A DNA stretch of 64,000 nt from CBDBCU01 sp965242615. Its GTDB lineage: Bacteria; Chloroflexota; Dehalococcoidia; Lucifugimonadales; UBA3495. How positions within the stretch are numbered: position 1 is the stretch's first letter; each line of letters begins with the position of its first letter. The stretch spans positions 1,116,001-1,180,000 of the forward strand of contig CBDESR010000005.1 in the NCBI GenBank assembly GCA_965242615.1, read 5' to 3'. Shown here piece by piece: positions 39,741 through 46,428 of this stretch. Below the pieces are notes generated by a model. It did not search any database. It worked only from the letters and a program-made list of their open reading frames with translations, and was not told the DNA's origin. The position numbers and the translations under genes are program-made.

Positions 39741-40604
39741 TCAGTTTCCGTCATCGTGGATCAGGATGACCTGAGCCGTGGCCGCCTGTTCGACTTGCGG
39801 CGGGGGGATTTCCTGGGCAATGGCCACGGCTATGGTATTGACGCCGCTGGCCGCCGCCATCAGGTCGGCCCGCTCCCGGGCCCGTATGATGTCATTTTGC
39901 CCCAAAGTCCAGGATACTTCGGCGACGAAATAGACTTCGGCATCGTCAGCGGCCTGGCGTCCATAGACTATGTAGTCGGCCCGATCCAGTTGGAAAGCCT
40001 GGTCGGCGGTGATTTTGCCCTCGGCTTGGGCTTGGGCCAAGCGGCGGTTGAATTCTTGGTTGGGCATAGTGAAACGGCTTTGTAGGGTGCGGACATCGTA
40101 GAGGCCGAAGGTGCGGGCCAGGACGGGGCCGATGCTGCGCTCGAGTTTGGCTTCGAGGTTGCCGCCGAGGGCTTGGCCGAGCCGGACGGTTACATCTTGG
40201 TTGAACTGCCGCTGCTCGGCATTGAAGCTCTCTTGGTTTTCGATGAAGCGGTCGATTTTGGCGAAGCGGGCGTCGACCGTTTGGTTAAACTGCCGCTGCT
40301 CGGCATTGAAGCTCTCTTGGTTTTCGATGAAGCGGTCGATGTTGGCGAAGCGAGTTTCGGCCGTTTCGTTAAACTGCCGCTGTTCGGCGTGGAACTGCCG
40401 CTGCTCGGCGTTGAAGCTTTCTTGGGCCGCGATGAAGCGGTCGACGCGGTCGGTCAGCTGGGCTAGTTTTCCCGGCAGTTCTAGCACTTCCCGGCTCAGC
40501 AGCAGGGCGCGGGCTTCCTCGCGAAAAACGGGGTCATCGCGGAGGGCTTGGATGAAAGCTTGGCGGTCGGCGGGGGATAGGGTGGTAGTCATCGCGCTTG
40601 CCAT
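39741..40604 (-). CDS. coiled-coil protein with internal repeats and PD-(D/E)xK-like domain
   Basis: A 287-residue protein. Residues about 60-135 hold near-identical repeats of about 28 residues with the core FIENQESFNAEQRQFNQ followed by VDARFAKIDR, reflected in the DNA as direct repeats (40200-40430). The C-terminal domain has AEGKITADQAFQLDRADYIV, then VYFVAEVSWTLGQNDIIRAR, a D-x(n)-E-V-S pattern like that of the paralogue at 37111-37839. This suggests a nuclease-like fold behind an elongated coiled-coil arm. The repeat number could vary by slippage. Two ATG codons at 40604 and 40592 could serve as start. The function is not known. Confidence 0.6.
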   Translation of the reverse strand: MASAMTTTLSPADRQAFIQALRDDPVFREEARALLLSREVLELPGKLAQLTDRVDRFIAAQESFNAEQRQFHAEQRQFNETAETRFANIDRFIENQESFNAEQRQFNQTVDARFAKIDRFIENQESFNAEQRQFNQDVTVRLGQALGGNLEAKLERSIGPVLARTFGLYDVRTLQSRFTMPNQEFNRRLAQAQAEGKITADQAFQLDRADYIVYGRQAADDAEVYFVAEVSWTLGQNDIIRARERADLMAAASGVNTIAVAIAQEIPPPQVEQAATAQVILIHDDGN

Positions 40605-40780
40605 CTTGGTTAAGGTTCCGGGCTGAATTGATTATAGCGGGTTTGGCGCGATTTGTCATCCGGGAAATCCGGGCGATTCCCGTTCCGGTTTAGCGGTTGG
40701 CCGGTTTTACGATATTGCCGCAAGGGTGAAACCGCTGAAAGAGAACACGCCCCTGGCGCCAGGCTATTGCCTAGATCGAT

Positions 40781-40815
40781 AAAAGAATCCGGGGCGGGCA
40801 TTACACCCGCCCCGG
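40781..40815 (-). terminator. intrinsic terminator of the frameshifted secreted-protein gene
   Basis: On the minus strand CCGGGGCGGG pairs with CCCGCCCCGG around TGTAATG, followed by ATTCTTTTA, about 35 bases after the stop at 40848. Confidence 0.85.
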
Positions 40816-40847
40816 TTGTAGTTGCTGGACTGATCCGCCGCCGTGGG

Positions 40848-41958
40848 TTAGCGGCGCTTGCGGATGATTTTAATACAGGTAACGCTGTAGGGGTAGCTTT
40901 GGCGGGCCCATCCCCACCAGCTGTCGCTGCCGTCGTCTGGGTTCAGGAAGGCGTAATGGTGCTGCCGCGCCGCCGCCGTCCGCCGCAGGTTTGCCGCGGC
41001 TTCACCATCAGCAGTTGCGCCGGAGACCCGGATTTCCGATAGACTATTCATAGTCGGCCACGCCAGACCGATGACGTTATCGCCAGGCAACGGATTACTA
41101 TCAATATCATTCTTGGTAGCAATCCAGGGATTTCCGGTCCCGGGCTCAGTGAAGGACATTTCGGGGTTGACCCCGCGTTGATAGCCCAAAGCCCGGCACC
41201 GGGCCTTGCCTTGCTCCCGGAGCAGGGCGGGCCAATTACTGAGCCGGGCGTGCGGCCAGCCGTACCGGTCATTCGGTATCGACTCATCAAAGTAGGGATT
41301 ACGATCATGGTTAGTACCCGGGCTGGTAAAACGATGTTGGGCTGCTAAAACCCGGCTGCCCGCGGCCACATAATTGGTGGTGCCACCCCACTCGGACCAA
41401 ACCATCTGGTCCTTGTCGGCGCTGGGTTCGAGACGCAGGCGTTTGATGATGGTGCGGCGGCGGCGTTCCTCTCGGGGGAATTCAAAGATGAGGTCGCGGC
41501 TGACGCCGGTAACGCCGGATTCGCCGTCGGTCAAGTAGCCCTCTTGGGCCGCCAGGAAGCCGCGGAAGTTGCCGCTTTGGCCGAAATAGACCGTATCATC
41601 CCGTTCGTTGCGGTCGCGGCCGGCAGCCCAGGTTTCCGCTTTGGTCCAAGTGTCGGACTGGTCGATGGCGCAATAAATGGACTTCCCCCGGTTGGCGGCC
41701 AGGGATTCGAGAATCATCGAGACGCGGGCGTCGGCGGCGTCGGCCACGGCCGGGGATTCTTGCCAGTCGGAGCAGTCCCAAGGAATGGAACGGGGAGCGG
41801 CCTCAGCCGCGCCTACATAGAACAAGCGTTCTGGGGGGGGGTAATTCGGAAGGGGAGCGGGTGAGGGCCGGTTCGGCGCGGCCGCTGTTATTGGCAAAGG
41901 CGGCGGCCAAGGCCAGCAGGCCAACCACGGCCAAGGCGGATACGAGGACGCGAAGCAT
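40848..41958 (-). CDS. secreted protein of unknown function, frame broken at a G9/C9 run
   Basis: The main frame of about 325 residues is read from about 41832 to 40848, containing LFYVGAAEAAPRSIPWDCSD and a C-terminal SWWGWARQSYPYSVTCIKII. Upstream, in a different frame, the ATG at 41958 (preceded by AAAGGATG) encodes a classic signal peptide MLRVLVSALAVVGLLALAAA. The two frames meet at nine consecutive G's (41833-41841; C's in the message). Removing one base joins them as SELPPPERLFYVG. This is either a sequencing error, a mutation, or a phase-variable switch that turns export on and off. The mature domain is not recognised; one cysteine pair (DC, YC) could be disulfide-bonded. Confidence 0.65.
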
Positions 41959-42069
41959 AGCGGTTCATCCTTTGGGGGTTAAGGTTGGGGCGTAGGGTAA
42001 GGGATGGATCGGGTGTTGTCAAGGGCGGGAAACTTGATTCGCGTAATTCCCGCCCCTGACCCTAGGGAG

Positions 42070-43107
42070 CTAACCCAGCGGCAGGGGCGGTTGCCACCAT
42101 TTGCTGGTGTCGTTGACCTCGATGCGGTCAATCCATTTGATCCACTCGAAGCCGCGTTTGCCGGGGGCGGCCAGACGCAGGGGGAAGCCGTGACCCGGGG
42201 ATAGAATTTCGCCGCCGACCCGGGTGGCGAGCAGGTAATCGTCAATTTCATCCAAAGCAAAGCGGCGGCTGTAGCCGGTGCTGGAGCGCACGGTTACGCT
42301 GGCCGCCGTGGGCAGGAGTCCGGCTCGGGTCAACACTTCTTTTAAGGGGATGCCCTGCCAGTCCTGCGTGGTGTGCCAACCGCCGGTACAGTCCAGGGTC
42401 GCCCGCACTTGGGCATCCTGCCCGGCCAGGTCGGCGTAAGACAGCAGCAACTTCCGCCGCACCACTCCGCTCACTTCCAGCCGCCAGTTCGCCGCGTCCA
42501 CCGCCGGCGGGTTGTCATTCAGCCAGGAAGTGACCGGGAAGTCGTTGCCAATGCCGCCGATTTCGTAGGAGCCGGTAAAACGCCGTTCCGCGCCGGGTAG
42601 TCCGGCGAAGTGGTTCACGGCTTCGCCGACGCGCCACAAAACCAGCCCGGCTACCGCCAACCCGCCTAATCTCAATACGGCCCGGCGGTCCGCCCAGAAC
42701 TGCGGCCGGGCGATCCACCGATACTTCAAGAAATGCCACACCAGCAGCGGCGTCAAGGCGAGGGATACATAGATGTGCCAACTGACTCCGCTGATCCCCC
42801 AGAAGTGAAAGGCGCCCAGATGACTCCACGCCAAGCCCAAGCCGAGGGAGCCCAGGAGCAAACCGAGCAGCAGCAGGGCCGCCGCGAAGGAGGGCCAATG
42901 ATAGCGCCACAGCCGCCGCTGCCGCAGCCGATCCAGGATATTCCGCCCCTTCCAGAACAGCAGGACGACGATGGAAAAGCCCAGGATGCGGTGGATGTGC
43001 AGGGCGGCCGCCCAGTCCGGCGTGCCGCCAATCAGCCCCAGATAACCGCTGACCAGTTCGGCCGCCAACAGCAGCAGCAGGAAAATGTTAGACCAGGGAT
43101 ATTTCAT
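42070..43107 (-). CDS. membrane-anchored molybdopterin oxidoreductase (sulfite oxidase/YedY-like) with cytochrome-b-like N-terminus
   Basis: A 345-residue fusion. Residues 1-165 contain about four or five membrane spans with several spaced histidines (ALHIHRILGF, then SWHIYVSL and LLVWHFLKYRW), as in heme-binding cytochrome b561/YedZ-like domains. The rest is a sulfite oxidase-fold molybdopterin domain with WRLEVSGVVRRKLLLSYADL, the cysteine ligand in VRATLDCTGGWHTTQDWQGI and late LRLAAPGKRGFEWIKWIDRI. In known systems YedY (MsrP) and YedZ (MsrQ) are separate proteins. Here membrane electron entry and the catalytic domain are in one chain. The substrate may be sulfite or a sulfoxide. It is transcribed alone. 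Confidence 0.8.
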   Translation of the reverse strand: MKYPWSNIFLLLLLAAELVSGYLGLIGGTPDWAAALHIHRILGFSIVVLLFWKGRNILDRLRQRRLWRYHWPSFAAALLLLGLLLGSLGLGLAWSHLGAFHFWGISGVSWHIYVSLALTPLLVWHFLKYRWIARPQFWADRRAVLRLGGLAVAGLVLWRVGEAVNHFAGLPGAERRFTGSYEIGGIGNDFPVTSWLNDNPPAVDAANWRLEVSGVVRRKLLLSYADLAGQDAQVRATLDCTGGWHTTQDWQGIPLKEVLTRAGLLPTAASVTVRSSTGYSRRFALDEIDDYLLATRVGGEILSPGHGFPLRLAAPGKRGFEWIKWIDRIEVNDTSKWWQPPLPLG

Positions 43108-43185
43108 CCCGCGCCAAAGCCAACCTCAAGTAAAACTACGCCGACCGCCGCCGGGCCGATTGGGGGGATGTCCGCAAAAGGCAAC

Positions 43186-43356
43186 CTATTGCCGCTTTGC
43201 CGCCCCATCAGCCGGGGTATCCGGGTTTTGCGGCTGTTCCCGGGGTTGAGCCGGCTCCATTGCGGCGCGCATTTCTGCCCGGAGCGCCGCAACCTGCTGC
43301 CAGTCGGCCGGGGTGAAGTTCTTGGTAAGTTCGCTGAACTTATGGCGTCCGCTCAT
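43186..43356 (-). CDS. short antitoxin-like partner of the RelE-type toxin
   Basis: A 56-residue protein beginning MSGRHKFSELTKNFTPADWQ and continuing with QVAALRAEMRAAM and a Pro/Ala/Gln-rich tail. The ATG overlaps the stop of the toxin gene by four bases. The opening resembles the start of HTH-type antitoxins that follow phage Gp49-like toxins (KKFSELR..MSPERRARVE), but the DNA-binding helix-turn-helix is missing, so this is a shortened or decayed antitoxin, or an unusually small one. It is too short to be conspicuous on its own; its placement is the main support. Confidence 0.5.
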   Translation of the reverse strand: MSGRHKFSELTKNFTPADWQQVAALRAEMRAAMEPAQPREQPQNPDTPADGAAKRQ

Positions 43357-43715
43357 CCGATTAAGCCCTCCCGGCGCAATTCTGCCAGATGTTCGTCATA
43401 TAGTTCGTCAGCCAGGGACACAAAGCGCACGTAAAAGCGGTCGTCCCCGGTCTTGTCCCCGCCGATGAGTAAAATAGCCGCCCGCAACGGGTCAAAGGCG
43501 TAAAAGATGCGTAAGGGACGCCCACCGCTTTGCACCCGCAGTTCCCGCATATTCCGGTGTCGGGAACTGCGTACCGCGGACGATTGGGGAAACCCCAGGG
43601 TCGGCCCGCTTTCCTCAAGAAACCCGACGCTGACCGTAACGGAACGCTGCTCCGACTGCGTAAGCCCATCCCACCACTGACCAAACTGTTCAGTGTATTC
43701 CACATCCCAAGGCAT
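43353..43715 (-). CDS. RelE/HigB-type toxin (phage Gp49-like family)
   Basis: A 120-residue protein (start MPWDVEYTEQFGQWWDGLTQ at 43715) with FLEESGPTLGFPQSSAV, then RHRNMRELRVQSGGRPLRIF and YAFDPLRAAILLIGGDKTGD, ending in YDEHLAELRREGLIG. This is the typical Gp49-like toxin sequence, with the M-R-E-L-R and R-I-F-Y-A-F-D motifs. Such toxins are ribosome-dependent mRNA endonucleases. The toxin gene lies first and its partner overlaps by four bases (toxin-antitoxin order as in higBA). It is bounded on both sides by unrelated enzyme genes. Confidence 0.8.
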   Translation of the reverse strand: MPWDVEYTEQFGQWWDGLTQSEQRSVTVSVGFLEESGPTLGFPQSSAVRSSRHRNMRELRVQSGGRPLRIFYAFDPLRAAILLIGGDKTGDDRFYVRFVSLADELYDEHLAELRREGLIG

Positions 43716-43797
43716 CGCGAAACCTGACACCGCTCAAATCGGCCTTTATTGTTCCAGATTATCCCGGTTTAGTCAATCCCGTTCCTCGGTAACGCGG

Positions 43798-44472
43798 TTA
43801 GCGACTCGAACTGGACCCCACTCCCGCCGGCTGCCGGGCCGCGGTTACGCCAATCATACTATCCCGGCTTACCAACGCCGCTAGTTCCTCCTCAGCCCAT
43901 CCCTCCGTACCGGCCGGCCGCTGCGGCAGTACCAGATAGCGGAGGTCGGCGGTGCTGTCCAAGACTTTTACGGTGACGGAATCCGGCAAATCCAATCCGA
44001 ATTCGCGCATTACGCCCCGGGGGTCGGATACGGCCCGGGCGCGGTAAGCCAGGCTTTTGTACCAGTCCGGCGGCCGCCCCAACAAGGCCCGGGGGTAGCA
44101 GGAACAAAGGGTGCAGACGACCAGATGATGCACCGTTGCGGTGTTCTCGACTACGGCCAGTTGCGGCGTAGTTTCCGGCAGGGAGTAGCCCAATTCGGCC
44201 AAGGCCGCCGCCGGCGCCGCCAGTAGCCGCACCTTATACTCCGGGTCAATCCAGGCCCGGGCCACTGCCCGCGCCCCGTCGGCCGGAGACCGCGCCTCAA
44301 TCCGCTCCACCATCCCCTGAACCTCGGCGGTGGTGCAAATCCCCTTCTCGACCAGCAGGGACTCGATGGATTGGGCGCGGCGGGCGTAGTAGCCCGGTTC
44401 GGCGTCGGCCGCCATCCCCGGATGGTTATGGCTATGGTCGTGGTTAGGCTCGTTAGGGGGTTGACTGGTCAT
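43798..44472 (-). CDS. nitrile hydratase alpha / thiocyanate hydrolase gamma-type subunit
   Basis: A 224-residue subunit with the metal-binding claw VVCTLCSCYPRALLGRPPDW near residue 117. The threonine in CTLC marks the cobalt rather than iron type. Two of the cysteines are expected to be oxidised in the mature enzyme. The N-terminus is His-rich (NHDHSHNHPG), which could bind cobalt. The start is placed at ATG 44472; it overlaps the upstream subunit gene by 20 bases. Together with the two small genes upstream it makes a three-subunit enzyme hydrating a nitrile (R-CN to amide) or hydrolysing thiocyanate. Which of these it does is not decidable from sequence alone. Confidence 0.88.
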   Translation of the reverse strand: MTSQPPNEPNHDHSHNHPGMAADAEPGYYARRAQSIESLLVEKGICTTAEVQGMVERIEARSPADGARAVARAWIDPEYKVRLLAAPAAALAELGYSLPETTPQLAVVENTATVHHLVVCTLCSCYPRALLGRPPDWYKSLAYRARAVSDPRGVMREFGLDLPDSVTVKVLDSTADLRYLVLPQRPAGTEGWAEEELAALVSRDSMIGVTAARQPAGVGSSSSR

Positions 44473-44794
44473 GGTCGGCTCCGGCAAGTTCGGCTGGCTC
44501 CAGCCAGTGCTGATAGATGTCCACTACAATTTGGTCGGCGGCCGGCCCCGGGTAATCGGGCCACACAGCTGACTGCGCGAACTCGATCCGATACAAGGGT
44601 TGGCGCGGCCGGCCATCGCCCCCGTAAGCCAGCGACTCCGGATTGGCAAAGACGCCGCCCAAGGCCACTACCCGCCCGGTCTGCCCCTGAATATAAGCCG
44701 GGGTGCGGAAATGGCCGCCGGGATTATCCACCCGCACCCGCACCAAATCCCCCGGCTGATATTGGATCGGCGCGTCAGCAACGGCGGCGGCCAT
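44453..44794 (-). CDS. nitrile hydratase beta-subunit C-terminal half
   Basis: A 113-residue protein with IQYQPGDLVRVRVDNPGGHF, then RTPAYIQGQTGRVVALGGVF and LYRIEFAQSAVWPDYPGPAA, the barrel domain at the C-terminus of nitrile hydratase beta. It would correspond to the alpha subunit of thiocyanate hydrolase. It lies between the N-terminal half gene (2-base gap) and the catalytic subunit gene (20-base overlap), all on the minus strand. Split beta subunits are known in thiocyanate hydrolase and in toyocamycin nitrile hydratase. Confidence 0.85.
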   Translation of the reverse strand: MAAAVADAPIQYQPGDLVRVRVDNPGGHFRTPAYIQGQTGRVVALGGVFANPESLAYGGDGRPRQPLYRIEFAQSAVWPDYPGPAADQIVVDIYQHWLEPAELAGADHDQSTP

Positions 44795-44796
44795 AA

Positions 44797-45096
44797 CTAT
44801 GCCGGCCCTTCCCCGGCGTTCATCCGGGCGTCAATTTCGGCGGCGGTCAATATGCCCTTTTCCAGCAGCAGTAGCTCCAAGGCCGCCGTCCAGCGTTCGT
44901 AGTAGGAGCGGCGTTCATATTCGGCCGGGGGCAGGCTTTCAATGGCTCGGCGCATTTCGTCGGTGCGGCGGAGACCTTTCTCGCTCAGCACATTGTGGAG
45001 GGCATCCACGCGCCGCTCCCAGTCGGCGAGGGTATGCTCCTCCTGCTCAATCGCCGCCTCCGTAGGCCAACCGCCCCGGTCATGCGCCCCAACCAT
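44797..45096 (-). CDS. nitrile hydratase beta-subunit N-terminal half
   Basis: A 99-residue helical protein starting MVGAHDRGGWPTEAAIEQEE and containing ERRSYYERWTAALELLLLEK and GILTAAEIDARM. The HD.GG opening and the Y.ERW..AL..LL.EKG pattern are those of the helical N-terminal domain of nitrile hydratase beta, equivalent to the beta subunit of thiocyanate hydrolase. It is the first gene of the cluster. No maturation protein (nhlE or P15K-type) gene is seen next to it. Confidence 0.85.
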   Translation of the reverse strand: MVGAHDRGGWPTEAAIEQEEHTLADWERRVDALHNVLSEKGLRRTDEMRRAIESLPPAEYERRSYYERWTAALELLLLEKGILTAAEIDARMNAGEGPA

Positions 45097-45220
45097 AACC
45101 CTTGCCCCTCCTTCTAGTCTCGTGTCTGCTGAAACCCCGGAAACACCGGGAAAATGCCGAGCCGCCGGTTATCATAGCGGCAAGTTTGCCGGGCGGCAAG
45201 GGGGGAAAGGCTGATTTACG

Positions 45221-45349
45221 GGGTCTTTTAATTATCGGAAACTCCCGGGGAAATCTGCTTGCGGTGAACTTACAGCAACACCGCCTTGCTCTTTCAACTG
45301 GCACCTGTTGTAAGGGAATACCAGCGTCAGTACGGACAATTAAAAAGCC
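45221..45349. mobile_element. MITE-like element sharing ends with the ISAs1-type relic
   Basis: GGGTCTTTTAATTATCGG on the left and GGACAATTAAAAAGCC on the right are near-inverted copies, 129 bases end to end, with no coding sequence. A third copy, GGGTCTTTTAATTGTTAT at 45364, opens the neighbouring transposase relic. The ends therefore probably belong to the same element family. Confidence 0.5.
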
Positions 45350-45363
45350 TTGCCCCGCGCCCA

Positions 45364-45881
45364 GGGTCTTTTAATTGTTATTGCCTGACGGGATAATAAG
45401 GCCAAGTATTATAGCAAAGGGAGGTGTCAGCCGTGTCGGAAAAGTTGGCGTGGTCCTTGCGGGAAGTCCTGTCCCAGGTTCCGGATCCCCGTAAAGCCCG
45501 GGGCCGGCGGCAGCCCTTGGCGGCCATCCTGGCTTTGCTGGCGGGGATTGTAGCCGGTCTGCTGCCTGGAGCGTACCCGCACGGAGCGGGAGACAACAAC
45601 GGTGGCGACGGCTTACGCCATCACCAGTTTGTCCCCGGAGCAAGCGCACCCGGAGCGGTTGCTGGCGTTATGGCGGGAGCATTGGGTGCGGGATGCAACT
45701 TTTGGCGAGGACCGCTGCCAAGGGCGGAGCGGGGCGGCGGCGCCGGTCTTGGCAGCTTTACGCAACCTGGTCAGCGGCTTGCTGCGCTTGGTCGGCCATA
45801 GCAACATGGCTGCCGTCTTGCGGCACTACAGTTGGAAACCCGAGGCGGCTTTGCAACTCTCGGATTTCCGGTTCCGTAACA
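45364..45881 (+). pseudogene. ISAs1-family transposase, internal deletion relic
   Basis: After GGGAGGT, the GTG at 45433 starts a frame with the transposase N-terminus SEKLAWSLREVLSQVPDPRK then ARGRRQPLAAILALLAGIVA. From 45602, in another frame, the C-terminus follows: ATAYAITSLSPEQAHPERLL, then WVRDATFGEDRCQGRSG and LRNLVSGLLRLVGHSNMAAV. The middle, including the first catalytic aspartates, is missing and the frames do not match. A full transposase of the family has about 370 residues. The relic runs up to the short gene at 46043, and its C-terminal frame happens to continue in phase into that gene. Confidence 0.75.
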
Positions 45882-46042
45882 GAGCGGAACCTTATACTAT
45901 ATGCCCTTTCAATCGCCCCCCATTTCCTGTTATACTAGATGCTGTTTTAATTGCCACAACGGAATTGAGCGGTGTATCTTATGCCCCTCAATCCTTGCCG
46001 GTTGAACCAACAGCCCGCTGCATCAACAGGAGGTACGCCCCA

Positions 46043-46393
46043 ATGCCCGCTAAAGGTCGTCGCATTGCGTCCCGGCAAGCCCAGTTGGGCCGCCGGCGCC
46101 GCCAAAGCCGCAAAACTGAGGAAGGCGGCACCGTCACCGTCGCCGCCCCGGCTGATATTCCTACCGAAACCGCCGCCACCGCCAACGGCGCGGCCGCCGC
46201 GCCGGCAGCGTCAACCCCTACCACTGATGGGATGGCTACGGCTGCGACTCCGGCCCGCTCCCCCCGCCGTTCCGGTCTGACCCGCACCGACCGGGCCGCC
46301 GCCTATACGCACCTCGGCGCCGAACTGCGCCGTATCCTAATTCTGGCCGGCATCCTGCTGGCGGTACTCCTTGGCTTGTCCTTTGCCCTCTAA
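46043..46393 (+). CDS. small tail-anchored membrane protein
   Basis: Starts at an ATG with AGGAGGT upstream and encodes 116 residues: a basic N-terminus (MPAKGRRIASRQAQLGRRRR), an Ala/Thr/Pro-rich middle, and one C-terminal hydrophobic span RRILILAGILLAVLLGLSFA. This predicts a tail-anchored protein with a positively charged cytoplasmic part. The upstream in-frame extension belongs to the transposase relic and is not part of the gene. The stop is 36 bases before the uvrC ATG. The function is unknown. Confidence 0.65.
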   Translation: MPAKGRRIASRQAQLGRRRRQSRKTEEGGTVTVAAPADIPTETAATANGAAAAPAASTPTTDGMATAATPARSPRRSGLTRTDRAAAYTHLGAELRRILILAGILLAVLLGLSFAL

Positions 46394-46428
46394 CCTTGGC
46401 AATCGGTAGCAATCGGTGGTCAACCGTT

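Noticed and set aside
40200..40430. CRISPR-like array from the repeated DNA in the coiled-coil gene
   Set aside because: The repeats are in frame, encode a continuous heptad pattern, have no unique spacers of constant length, and no cas genes are near.
45602..46393. A 263-residue protein from the C-terminal transposase frame through the small membrane protein
   Set aside because: The first part is an ISAs1-type transposase tail and the second has its own AGGAGGT and ATG at 46043; the joined frame is accidental.
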